Assembly: GCF_013184775.1 (NCBI RefSeq)
Contig: NZ_JAATVV010000002.1
Span: 62,001 to 126,000 of the forward strand
From: Martelella sp. HB161492
GTDB taxonomy: Bacteria > Pseudomonadota > Alphaproteobacteria > Rhizobiales > Rhizobiaceae
Length of the DNA stretch: 64,000 nt
Direction of reading: 5' to 3'
A program made the translations under genes and the position numbers. The notes below the pieces were generated by a model, which did not search any database, had not been told where the DNA came from, and worked only from the letters and a program-made list of their open reading frames with translations. Below are positions 56,807-64,000 of this stretch, piece by piece; positions within the stretch are counted from its first letter, which is position 1; each line of letters begins with the position of its first letter.

Positions 56807-57694
56807 TCAGGCGGCAGCCTCACGCCGCCGCTCGATCAACATGATCGACAGCGACGCGCAGAGGATCAGCACGGCGCCGAACCAGAACAGAAGATTGGGC
56901 GCAAACCCGAACACCAGCCAGCCGCCGAGCACGTTAAGCGGCAGCTTGAGATCGTCGAAAGGCTGGACATAGGCAGCATCGGCGCTGGCATAGGCCAGGG
57001 TGAGAAAATACTGCGCCATGAAGGTGACGACGCCGAGCGCCACGACAATCCAGATCATGCTGCCCGTTGGCACCGCAAATCCGCCGCCCAGCGCAACAAC
57101 CAGATTGATCGGCGTCAGCAGCATCAACAGCCAGACCGTGATCGATTCAGGCCGTTCATCCGCCGTCAGCTGTTTGGTAATCAGCGAGGCCCCGCCCCAC
57201 AGAAGCGCAGACAGGATCGGCAGCAGCGCCGCCCAGGAGAAGGCACCCGACCAGGGCTCCAGGATCAGCGCCGCGCCGACAAAGCCGACGGCTGTCGCCA
57301 CCCAGCGCGACGGCCCGACCTTTTCGCCGAGGAATATGCGCGCGCCGAGGATGATGAAGAAAGGCGAGGTCATGACAAGCGCGATGGCCTGACTGATCGG
57401 CACTGTGGCAAGCCCGAATGTCCAGGCCTGAACCCCAAGCGCCGACAGCACTACCCGCAGGATATGGCGGCCGGGATGGCTGGTGCGCATGACGCCAAGG
57501 CCGATGCGAAACAGATAGGGCAGCGAAAACAGGAAGGCGATGCCATACTGCCAGAAGGCGACCGACGATGAGGCAAAGCCCATGCTCATGGTCAGGCGCT
57601 GCACAAGGATATTGCCCGCAGCATAGGTGACGCCTGCCAGAACCATCCAGAAGGCGCCTACAAGCGCAGGAGAGCGATATAAAACGGAATTCAT
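56807..57694 (-). CDS. ribN: Riboflavin transporter RibN (EamA/DMT family)
   Basis: A 295-residue drug/metabolite transporter-family permease with about ten membrane helices in two EamA repeats (GAFWMVLAGVTYAAGNILVQRL; AWTFGLATVPISQAIALVMTSPFFIILGARIFLGE; the second EamA unit from WAALLPILSALLWGGASLI). The family alone does not give the substrate. The assignment rests on the FMN riboswitch in its leader: rhizobial RibN transporters, shown to import riboflavin, have exactly this layout. The ATG at 57694 has GGGGAC close upstream. It should be repressed when FMN is plentiful. Confidence 0.87.
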   Translation of the reverse strand: MNSVLYRSPALVGAFWMVLAGVTYAAGNILVQRLTMSMGFASSSVAFWQYGIAFLFSLPYLFRIGLGVMRTSHPGRHILRVVLSALGVQAWTFGLATVPISQAIALVMTSPFFIILGARIFLGEKVGPSRWVATAVGFVGAALILEPWSGAFSWAALLPILSALLWGGASLITKQLTADERPESITVWLLMLLTPINLVVALGGGFAVPTGSMIWIVVALGVVTFMAQYFLTLAYASADAAYVQPFDDLKLPLNVLGGWLVFGFAPNLLFWFGAVLILCASLSIMLIERRREAAA

Positions 57695-57796
57695 GTCCCC
57701 ACGATCCTTTTCTCAGCAAATGGAACCGGGACAAACGTCAGGAATGCCACGGCGCCTCCTTTCAAGAAAGGAGCCACCCGGCCATTGCCTGCTGTT

Positions 57797-57931
57797 CTCT
57801 CACATCCGGACTTTAACCGTCGGCTCCGGAATCACACCGGATCTGCTGACCCCGGCAAAACTGCCGGGCGCTCGCGGGCTTTGTGTAAATTTACACTTAC
57901 CGCCGGTGGGGAGTTTCACCCCGCCCCGAGA
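57797..57931 (-). promoter_or_regulatory. FMN riboswitch (RFN element) upstream of ribN
   Basis: Read on the minus strand, the region opens with GGGGCGGGGTGAAACTCCCC and ACCGGCGGT. It continues with CCCGCGAGCG, a variable GC-rich hairpin (CCGGCAGTTTTGCCGG), GTCAGCAGATCCGGTG, ATTCCGGAGCCGACGG and TTAAAGTCCGGATG. These are the conserved blocks of the six-helix FMN aptamer in the right order. Between aptamer and ATG lies a hairpin (CTCCTTTC at 57756-57763 with its complement at 57766-57773) that may be part of the expression switch. FMN binding should turn ribN off. Confidence 0.93.
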
Positions 57932-58024
57932 ACATGGCCAGCCTTGCCGACCATATCTGACACATAAGGGAATTGGGCACGGGCGACAAGATGATTGTAG
58001 GTGACGCAGCGTTCACGCGAACGG

Positions 58025-58056
58025 CAAAAAAAAGCCCGGGGCAAAAAGCCCCGGGC
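58025..58056 (-). terminator. Rho-independent terminator of hupB
   Basis: Perfect 9-bp arms (GCCCGGGGC and GCCCCGGGC, 58034-58042 and 58048-58056) with a five-base loop are followed, on the minus strand, by nine T (58033-58025). It is a very strong terminator 29 bases after the hupB stop and insulates the ribN riboswitch transcript. Confidence 0.92.
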
Positions 58057-58085
58057 CAGTCTACGGCAATTCTGCCGGAAACATT

Positions 58086-58361
58086 TTAGCTGTTGCAGGC
58101 GTCCTTCAGACCCTTGCCAGCTGCAAATTTCGGAACATTGCGTGCCGGAATGTCGACTTCAGCGCCGGTGGAGGGGTTACGACCCTTACGAGCTGCGCTG
58201 TGGGAGACAGTGAACGCGCCGAAACCAGCGAGACGGACTTCGCCGCCATTCTTCAATTCGCCTTGAACAGCGTCGAAAACCGCATCGACTGCAGAGGCAG
58301 CATCGGTCTTGGAGAGGCCGGTCTTTTCGGCAACAGAGGTTACGAGTTCACTCTTGTTCAT
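58086..58361 (-). CDS. hupB: DNA-binding protein HU
   Basis: A 91-residue histone-like dimeric nucleoid protein. It starts MNKSELVTSVAEKTGLSKTDAASAVDAVFDAVQ and carries the beta-arm signature GFGAFTVSHSAARKGRNPSTGAEVDIPARNVPKFAAGKGLKDA. I chose the ATG at 58361, which gives the exact family start and has AAGGGTGG upstream. It lies 204 bases after lon, with a lon terminator between, so it probably has its own promoter; the lon-hupB order is typical across proteobacteria. Confidence 0.97.
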   Translation of the reverse strand: MNKSELVTSVAEKTGLSKTDAASAVDAVFDAVQGELKNGGEVRLAGFGAFTVSHSAARKGRNPSTGAEVDIPARNVPKFAAGKGLKDACNS

Positions 58362-58490
58362 GTTTCCACCCTTTCTAAATGGTTCGAAACGACTCAATGT
58401 TCTTGGGGTGCAGATTATTCATGCCGCCGCCCGCTGCAAATCAAAAGCCTTGGCTTTAGGCGAAATGCAAGAGTCTTCACCCGATTTCTA

Positions 58491-58523
58491 TGGAAAAGGC
58501 CGGCGAATGACCGGCCTTTTCCA
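58491..58523 (-). terminator. Rho-independent terminator of lon
   Basis: Perfect 13-bp arms (58491-58503 and 58511-58523) with a seven-base loop. The arm ends include AAAA and TTTT, so the hairpin alone resembles an intrinsic terminator, about 43 bases after the lon stop. It separates lon from hupB. Confidence 0.8.
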
Positions 58524-58565
58524 TCATTTTCCACAACACTGCTGAAAAACAGGCCAATTACGGCA

Positions 58566-60983
58566 TCAGTGCGGCATGGTCTTGGAGGAATCATCTTCCG
58601 CCTCTTTGGCGGAAATTGCAGCTGCTTCAGCGGCTGCATCCCACTCGATCGGCTCCGGCATCCGCGTCAGCGCATGCTGCAGAACCTCACCGATCCGGCT
58701 CACCGGAATGATCTCCATACCGTTCTTCACATTGTCCGGGATGTCCGCCAGATCCTTGGCGTTCTCCTCCGGGATCAGCACCGTCTTGATGCCGCCACGC
58801 AGCGCCGCCAGAAGCTTCTCCTTCAGTCCGCCGATCGGCAGGACACGGCCGCGCAGGGTGATCTCGCCCGTCATCGCCACGTCCTTGTTGACCGGAATGC
58901 CGGTCATGATCGAGACAATCGCCGTGGTCATCGCGACACCGGCCGACGGCCCGTCCTTCGGCGTTGCCCCTTCCGGAACGTGAACATGGATATCCGTCTT
59001 GTCGAAGACCGGCGGCTTGATGCCGAAATCTACCGCGCGCGAGCGGACATAGGATGCCGCAGCCGAAATCGATTCCTTCATCACATCACGTAAGTTACCG
59101 GTTACGGTCATACGACCCTTACCCGGCATCATCACGCCTTCAATGGTCAGCAATTCGCCACCAACCTCGGTCCAGGCCAATCCGGTAACGACACCGATCT
59201 GATCCTCGCCTTCGGCCTCGCCATGGCGGAAACGCTGAACGCCGAGATAGTCCTCGAGGTTTTCCGCGGTCACATCGACGGCGGTGCGGTCACCCTTGAC
59301 GATTTCAGTCACGGCCTTGCGGGCAAGCTTCATCAGCTCGCGCTCGAAGGAACGGACACCGGCCTCACGGGTATATTGCTGAATGATCCGCATCAGGGCA
59401 GCGTCGCTGACTGAAAATTCCGCCGGCTTCAGCGCATGCTCCTCGATCGCCTTGGGCAGAAGATGCCGCTTGGCGATTTCCAGCTTCTCCTCTTCCGTGT
59501 AACCGGCAATGCGGATGATCTCCATGCGGTCCATCAGCGGCGCCGGAATGTTCAGCGTATTGGCCGTGGTGATGAACATCACATTGGACAGATCATATTC
59601 GACCTCGAGGTAGTGATCCATGAAGGTCGAGTTCTGTTCCGGATCCAGCACCTCGAGCAGGGCCGAAGACGGGTCGCCGCGGAAATCGGCGCCCATCTTG
59701 TCAATCTCGTCGAGCAGGAACAGCGGATTGTTCTTGCCGATCTTCTTCATCGACTGAACGATCTTGCCCGGCATCGAACCGATATAGGTGCGGCGGTGCC
59801 CGCGAATTTCAGCCTCGTCACGCACGCCACCAAGGGCCATGCGCACATATTCGCGGCCGGTCGCCTTGGCGATCGAGCGGGCAAGCGAGGTCTTGCCGAC
59901 GCCGGGCGGTCCGACGAGGCAGAGAATCGGCCCCTTGATCTTCTTGGCGCGCGCCTGAACGGCCAGATATTCAACGACACGTTCCTTGACCTTCTCCAGC
60001 CCGAAATGATCCTCGTCGAGGATCTTCTCGGCCAGCTTCAGGTCGGTTTTGATCTTCGACTTGCGGTTCCACGGCAGGCCGACCAGCCAGTCGAGATAGT
60101 TGCGCACGACCGTTGCCTCGGCAGACATCGGGCTCATATTGCGCAGCTTCTTCACCTCGGCATCGGCCTTTTCACGGGCCTCCTTGGACAGCTTGGTCTT
60201 CTTGATGCGATCTTCCAGCTCGGCCATCTCGTCGCGGCCGTCCTCGCCTTCACCAAGCTCCTTCTGGATCGCCTTCATCTGCTCGTTGAGGTAATATTCG
60301 CGCTGTGTCTTCTCCATCTGCCGCTTGACGCGGGTGCGGATGCGCTTCTCGACCTGCAGAACCGAAATCTCGCCTTCCATGAAGCCGAGCGCCTTTTCAA
60401 GCCGCTCCTTGACGCTGGTGGTCTCCAGCATTTCCTGCTTCTCGGTCAGCTTGATCGAAAGATGCGAGGCAACCGTATCGGCCAGCTTCGAATAGTCCTC
60501 GATCTGACCGGCAGCGCCGACAACTTCGGGCGAAACCTTCTTGTTGAGCTTGACGTAGTTTTCAAACTCGGAAACGACCGAGCGCGACAGCGCCTCGATT
60601 TCAACGGCATCTTCATCCGGCTCGGCCAGAACCTCGGCCTGAGCCTCGTAATAGTCCTTGTGCGCAGCAATGTCCTCGACGGCAGCACGTGCCTTGCCTT
60701 CGACCAGAACTTTGACGGTTCCGTCGGGAAGCTTCAGCAGCTGCAGGACATTGGCGATCGTGCCGACACGATAGAGGTTTTCCGGCGACGGATCGTCGTC
60801 ACTGGCATTCACCTGGGTGATCAGCATGATCTGCTTGTCGGAAGCCATGACCTCCTCAAGCGCCCGGATGGATTTCTCGCGACCGACAAACAGCGGCACG
60901 ATCATGTGCGGGAAAACCACAATGTCACGCAAGGGCAACACCGGGAAGGCAGCGCGCGTCGCTGCGGGCGTGTTCTGCGTCAT
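58566..60983 (-). CDS. lon: ATP-dependent protease Lon
   Basis: Degrades misfolded and regulatory proteins in the cytosol. The 805-residue protein has the N-terminal substrate domain ([30 protein letters not shown]), coiled coils, the AAA+ domain with Walker [10 protein letters not shown] and Walker [12 protein letters not shown], and the protease domain with the Ser680/Lys723 dyad in DGPSAGV and [11 protein letters not shown] chose the ATG at 60983 with AAGGAA upstream over the GTG 18 bases before it. The gene lies in the usual clpP-clpX-lon-hupB order; HspQ, which modulates Lon in enterobacteria, is also encoded in the window. Confidence 0.98.
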   Translation of the reverse strand: MTQNTPAATRAAFPVLPLRDIVVFPHMIVPLFVGREKSIRALEEVMASDKQIMLITQVNASDDDPSPENLYRVGTIANVLQLLKLPDGTVKVLVEGKARAAVEDIAAHKDYYEAQAEVLAEPDEDAVEIEALSRSVVSEFENYVKLNKKVSPEVVGAAGQIEDYSKLADTVASHLSIKLTEKQEMLETTSVKERLEKALGFMEGEISVLQVEKRIRTRVKRQMEKTQREYYLNEQMKAIQKELGEGEDGRDEMAELEDRIKKTKLSKEAREKADAEVKKLRNMSPMSAEATVVRNYLDWLVGLPWNRKSKIKTDLKLAEKILDEDHFGLEKVKERVVEYLAVQARAKKIKGPILCLVGPPGVGKTSLARSIAKATGREYVRMALGGVRDEAEIRGHRRTYIGSMPGKIVQSMKKIGKNNPLFLLDEIDKMGADFRGDPSSALLEVLDPEQNSTFMDHYLEVEYDLSNVMFITTANTLNIPAPLMDRMEIIRIAGYTEEEKLEIAKRHLLPKAIEEHALKPAEFSVSDAALMRIIQQYTREAGVRSFERELMKLARKAVTEIVKGDRTAVDVTAENLEDYLGVQRFRHGEAEGEDQIGVVTGLAWTEVGGELLTIEGVMMPGKGRMTVTGNLRDVMKESISAAASYVRSRAVDFGIKPPVFDKTDIHVHVPEGATPKDGPSAGVAMTTAIVSIMTGIPVNKDVAMTGEITLRGRVLPIGGLKEKLLAALRGGIKTVLIPEENAKDLADIPDNVKNGMEIIPVSRIGEVLQHALTRMPEPIEWDAAAEAAAISAKEAEDDSSKTMPH

Positions 60984-61149
60984 ATATTCGTTCCTTTTCA
61001 CTCATCCGGCGGAGTACCGGAGGATCGGCGGGAGGATGCCGATCAATATTTTTTGTGTCCGTGGCGAAACAAGTGGAGCTTGGGAAGGTGCATTTCAATA
61101 TTGCCTTGCGTTTTCCTGCGCTCGATCATCCGCCACCAAGGCCTAAGCC

Positions 61150-61194
61150 AAAACGAAGAGGGCCGGACGCAGGTGTTTCCACCGCGCCCGGCCC
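61150..61194 (-). terminator. Candidate terminator of clpX
   Basis: GGGCCGG (61160-61166) pairs with CCGGCCC (61188-61194), and an inner GGTG/CACC pair with a TTTC tetraloop stacks within. On the minus strand the tail CTCTTCGTTTT follows. It lies just after the clpX stop and before lon. The partial T-run lowers confidence. Confidence 0.6.
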
Positions 61195-61215
61195 GACAGC
61201 TGGTAAGCTTCAGCC

Positions 61216-62493
61216 TCAGGCCGAAGCATTGGCCTTGTCATCGGGCCGGTTCGCATAGATGTAGAGCGGACGGGATGTGCCCGCCACCACCTCATCGGAG
61301 ATCACGACCTCACGCACGCCTTTCAGCGTCGGCAGTTCGAACATGGTATCCAGCAGGATCTTCTCCATGATCGAGCGCAGACCACGTGCACCGGTCTTGC
61401 GTTCAATCGCCCGGGCGGCGATCGCACGCAGCGCATCCTCATGGAATGACAGTTCGACATCTTCCATCTCGAACAGGCGCTGATACTGCTTGATCAGGGC
61501 GTTCTTCGGCTCGGTCAGAATCTGGATCAGCGCATCCTCATCAAGATCCTCAAGCGTCGCGATCACCGGCAGACGGCCGATGAATTCCGGGATAAGTCCG
61601 AACTTCACCAGATCCTCGGGCTCGAGATCGCGCAGCACATCACCGACACGCCGGTCATCGGGTGCCGAAACAGAAGCGCCGAAACCAATCGACGTTTTCT
61701 CGCCGCGCGCAGAAATGATCTTGTCGAGGCCTGCGAAAGCGCCGCCGCACAGGAACAGGATATTGGTCGTATCCACCTGCAGGAACTCCTGCTGCGGATG
61801 CTTGCGCCCACCCTGCGGCGGCACGGAGGCAACCGTGCCTTCCATGATCTTCAGCAGTGCCTGCTGCACGCCCTCGCCCGACACGTCACGCGTGATCGAC
61901 GGATTGTCGGACTTGCGCGAGATCTTGTCGACCTCGTCAATATAGACGATGCCGCGCTGGGCGCGTTCGACATTATAATCGGCAGCCTGCAACAGCTTCA
62001 GAATGATGTTTTCAACATCCTCACCGACATAACCGGCCTCCGTCAGCGTCGTGGCATCTGCCATCGTGAAGGGAACATCGATGATCCGTGCCAGCGTCTG
62101 CGCAAGATAGGTCTTGCCGCAGCCCGTCGGACCGACCAGCAGAATGTTGGATTTCGCCAGTTCGATATCATTACCCTTGGAGGCATGCGCCAGGCGCTTG
62201 TAATGATTGTGGACCGCTACGGAGAGAATGCGCTTGGCCTGTCCCTGACCGATGACATATTCATCCAGAACGCCCATGATTTCCTGCGGCGTCGGCACAC
62301 CATCGCGGGACTTCACCATCGAGGTCTTGTTTTCCTCGCGGATGATGTCCATGCACAACTCGACACATTCATCGCAGATGAAAACTGTCGGCCCAGCGAT
62401 CAGTTTGCGGACTTCATGCTGACTCTTGCCGCAGAACGAACAATAGAGCGTATTCTTGGAGTCACCGCCGCCGCTACCGCTGACTTTGCTCAT
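61216..62493 (-). CDS. clpX: ATP-dependent Clp protease ATP-binding subunit ClpX
   Basis: Unfolds proteins and feeds them to ClpP. The 425-residue product has the N-terminal C4 zinc finger ([32 protein letters not shown]), the AAA+ Walker A GPTGCGKT and Walker [11 protein letters not shown], and the ClpP-binding IGF loop (KTSIGFGAS). It ends with the [19 protein letters not shown] tail typical of rhizobia. I chose the ATG at 62493 ([14 protein letters not shown]) with GGAAGG upstream. It lies 327 bases after clpP. Confidence 0.98.
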   Translation of the reverse strand: MSKVSGSGGGDSKNTLYCSFCGKSQHEVRKLIAGPTVFICDECVELCMDIIREENKTSMVKSRDGVPTPQEIMGVLDEYVIGQGQAKRILSVAVHNHYKRLAHASKGNDIELAKSNILLVGPTGCGKTYLAQTLARIIDVPFTMADATTLTEAGYVGEDVENIILKLLQAADYNVERAQRGIVYIDEVDKISRKSDNPSITRDVSGEGVQQALLKIMEGTVASVPPQGGRKHPQQEFLQVDTTNILFLCGGAFAGLDKIISARGEKTSIGFGASVSAPDDRRVGDVLRDLEPEDLVKFGLIPEFIGRLPVIATLEDLDEDALIQILTEPKNALIKQYQRLFEMEDVELSFHEDALRAIAARAIERKTGARGLRSIMEKILLDTMFELPTLKGVREVVISDEVVAGTSRPLYIYANRPDDKANASA

Positions 62494-62820
62494 AATCACT
62501 TCCTTCCAGCACGTCGCTCCTTAACCGGAACGGAATTCTTCTTAACCGCCTGCCCCGCCTTTTTCCGTTCCTCGGAAAGTGCACGACCGTGCGCAACAGA
62601 CAATTCATCCAGAGACCCAAAGGTTACGAATGATCAGCCTCGCCGATCATAGATTTCCATCTCTAGAACTCGATATCGAGCCTGAACTGTCAATACTAAT
62701 AATCAGTTCATGGCCCGATTAAACCCAAAACCGTACACAATTATGTGCAGCGGCCAATTTCACGATCCGGCAGCCGGGCCCGAATGGATGATCAGCATCC
62801 CGCCGGGCCGGCTGTCGCAA
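62494..62820. other. Gene-free spacer between clpP and clpX
   Basis: No gene is supported in this 327-base stretch. A 9-bp inverted repeat (GGAACGGAA at 62527-62535, complement at 62563-62571, 27 bases apart) lies 34 bases before the clpX start and could fold in its leader. Near clpP, a GC-rich imperfect hairpin (about 62770-62817) could end clpP transcripts, though without a T-run. An AT-rich stretch (62640-62760) probably carries the clpX promoter. Confidence 0.5.
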
Positions 62821-63450
62821 TCAGGACGCCGTATTCTCGACTTCCGAACGTGAGGTCATCACCTTGTCGATGATTCCCCAGTCGCGCGCCTCATCGGGAT
62901 CCATGAAATGGTCCCTGTCGAGGGTTTTTTCAACTTCTTCGTAGCTCTGGCCGCAATGCTTGACATAAACCTCGTTCAGGCGACGCTTCATCTTCAGAAT
63001 GTCGCGTGCATGACGTTCGATGTCGGAGGCCTGCCCCTGAAAGCCGCCCGAAGGCTGATGCACCATGATCCGCGCATTCGGCGTTGCAAAACGCATGCCC
63101 TTGTCGCCGGCGGCAAGAAGCAGCGAGCCCATGGAGGCAGCCTGACCAATGCACAGCGTCGAAACTGCCGGGCGAATGAACTGCATCGTATCGTAGATCG
63201 CCATGCCGGCCGTCACGACCCCGCCTGGCGAGTTGATGTAAAGGGCAATCTCCTTTTTCGGATTCTCGGCCTCGAGAAACAGGAGCTGCGCGCAAACCAG
63301 AGAAGCAATCTGGTCTTCGACCGGACCGGTGAGGAAGATAATTCTTTCTTTCAGCAGGCGCGAATAAATGTCGTAGGAACGTTCGCCACGATTGGTCTGC
63401 TCAACGACCATGGGAACCAGGGCCATAGCGGTATCTACGGGATTTTTCAT
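62821..63450 (-). CDS. clpP: ATP-dependent Clp protease proteolytic subunit
   Basis: Forms the tetradecameric serine-protease chamber used by ClpX and ClpA. The 209-residue protein from the ATG at 63450 has the full catalytic triad: Ser106 (IGQAASMGS), His131 (IMVHQPSGG) and Asp180 (DRDHF), at the same spacing as E. coli Ser97/His122/Asp171. The start [33 protein letters not shown] matches rhizobial proteins. AAGGA lies five bases upstream, whereas the in-frame ATG six bases earlier would be too close to it. Confidence 0.97.
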   Translation of the reverse strand: MKNPVDTAMALVPMVVEQTNRGERSYDIYSRLLKERIIFLTGPVEDQIASLVCAQLLFLEAENPKKEIALYINSPGGVVTAGMAIYDTMQFIRPAVSTLCIGQAASMGSLLLAAGDKGMRFATPNARIMVHQPSGGFQGQASDIERHARDILKMKRRLNEVYVKHCGQSYEEVEKTLDRDHFMDPDEARDWGIIDKVMTSRSEVENTAS

Positions 63451-63505
63451 GTCCATCCTTTTTCCGGCGGTGCCGGAACCGTCCGATTCACTCAATTCCC
63501 CTTTT

Positions 63506-63535
63506 ACATAGAGCGCCGGTGCATGTCACTTCAAG
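63506..63535 (-). promoter_or_regulatory. Candidate heat-shock (RpoH) promoter of clpP
   Basis: On the minus strand, CTTGAA (63535-63530) and CTATGT (63511-63506) with an 18-base spacer closely fit the alphaproteobacterial sigma-32 pattern CTTG-N17/18-CYTATNT. The start would fall near 63499, about 50 bases before the clpP ATG. ClpP is heat-induced through RpoH in related bacteria. Confidence 0.6.
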
Positions 63536-63789
63536 ACATAGCCTGACGGATGTCGGCAGGGATCATCCATTTGGCGCCTTCTCTGGCCAAAAAAGTCAGC
63601 GCCGATTCGCCGCTTTATCCCGAATTCTCCCTTCAACCACAACCCTGAAGTTGCACCACCGCAACGATAATATGAAAAATTGCACTTTAAATCGGTTTAC
63701 AGACGCCATGGACGGTTTTGCTGATGGAGTAGCACTACCGGCCGAGCTATGACGTTTGCGTAACGCTCGCTACATACGAGGACCTTGGC
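63536..63789. other. Gene-free region between clpP and a divergent membrane protein gene
   Basis: These 254 bases lie between divergent genes. The AT-rich segment 63655-63705 may contain the promoter of the rightward gene. I see no tRNA, repeat or convincing small gene; a leftward frame at 63747-63983 is the shadow of the rightward one. Confidence 0.4.
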
Positions 63790-64000
63790 GTGCATGTTTT
63801 TGACAACTCCACCGCGATCATTGCCTGGGCTGCGGACTGTGTTCTCATGGCGGCACTGCTTTTGCCGATCACGTTTGGCAGGCGGGAACGCCCGTTCATC
63901 GCCTGGTGGACAGCCGGCCTTCTGATCAAGGGCGCCGGACTGGCCGGGATCGTGCTGACCGGCGTGATCAATATCTCAGGCACAGGCGCCCTCTCCTTTG
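63790..64000 (+). CDS. Membrane protein, N terminus only (cut by window edge)
   Basis: The first 70 codons of a gene that runs off the window. From a GTG with GAGGA seven bases upstream, the translation begins MHVFDNSTAIIAWAADCVLMAALLLPITF, continues with basic residues (GRRERPF) and a second hydrophobic helix (IAWWTAGLLIKGAGLAGIVLTGVINI). At least two membrane segments are clear. The pattern resembles membrane-anchored N termini of diguanylate cyclases in rhizobia, but the catalytic part is outside the window, so I do not assign a function. Confidence 0.6.
   Translation, partial: MHVFDNSTAIIAWAADCVLMAALLLPITFGRRERPFIAWWTAGLLIKGAGLAGIVLTGVINISGTGALSF

Noticed and set aside
58001-58213. Plus-strand frame over the hupB terminator
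   Set aside because: Runs through a perfect terminator hairpin and the antisense of hupB.
59436-61370. 644-codon open frame antisense to lon
   Set aside because: Covers lon and its upstream region; no protein features, and lon is unambiguous.

Overview
This 64 kb window is a stretch of core chromosome from an alphaproteobacterium of the order Hyphomicrobiales (Rhizobiales). It is GC-rich and almost gap-free. The clusters ntrBC-ntrYX-trkA-hfq-hflX, cysG-DUF2849-cysI-DUF934, rpsB-tsf-pyrH-frr-uppS-cdsA-rseP-bamA-lpxD-fabZ-lpxA-lpxI-lpxB and clpP-clpX-lon-hupB, plus an EipB protein, an IalB-family protein and rhizobial palindromic repeats, all point to a Rhizobiaceae-like lineage. The genus cannot be fixed from sequence reading alone. 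I see no tRNA, rRNA, CRISPR array, prophage or intact insertion sequence.

Layout. 0-4 kb: coaD, two cyclophilins (one exported), then queA-tgt for queuosine tRNA modification. 4-9 kb: a small P-loop protein, an IalB-family exported protein and a MacAB-like adaptor/ABC exporter operon. 9-14 kb: ferredoxin-NADP reductase and the sulfite-reduction cluster (DUF934, cysI, DUF2849, cysG). 14-17 kb: an orphan zinc deaminase, mazG, hflX and hfq. 17-27 kb: trkA and the nitrogen two-component systems ntrYX and ntrBC with dusB. 27-31 kb: ispDF, pncC, a Coq10/RatA protein and nnrD. 31-33 kb: the sigma-54-driven glnB-glnA pair and hspQ. 33-47 kb: a long leftward block for lipid A, outer-membrane assembly, phospholipid/undecaprenyl precursors and translation factors, ending at rpsB, then eipB. 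47-56 kb: ridA, a glycerophosphodiesterase, a COG3146 acyltransferase, a HIT protein, the yhaN/yhaO SMC-like pair and an aldo/keto reductase. 56-64 kb: a nested inverted-repeat element, a riboswitch-controlled riboflavin transporter (ribN), then hupB, lon, clpX and clpP, and the start of a membrane protein cut by the window edge.

How the genes work together. The nitrogen circuit is nearly complete here: NtrB/NtrC, the parallel NtrY/NtrX pair, and the PII protein gene with a sigma-54 promoter in front of glnB-glnA. CysG makes the siroheme used by CysI, with Fpr a plausible electron supplier. LpxA, LpxD, LpxI and LpxB form lipid A steps that share substrate with FabZ, next to BamA. The Clp/Lon/HspQ proteins form a proteostasis group, and two of their promoters resemble heat-shock (RpoH) sites.

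The window is mostly ordinary housekeeping DNA and I found no convincing new multi-gene system. The most notable points are: a Tgt that has lost three of its four zinc ligands; an hflX reading frame whose conserved N terminus lies upstream of every canonical start codon and may begin at ATT; a 252-base inverted-repeat element with a rhizobial mosaic repeat nested inside it; a palindromic repeat that supplies the stop codon of the DUF934 gene; an FMN riboswitch that assigns riboflavin import to an EamA transporter; and a perfect 20-bp palindrome between cysG and an orphan deaminase.
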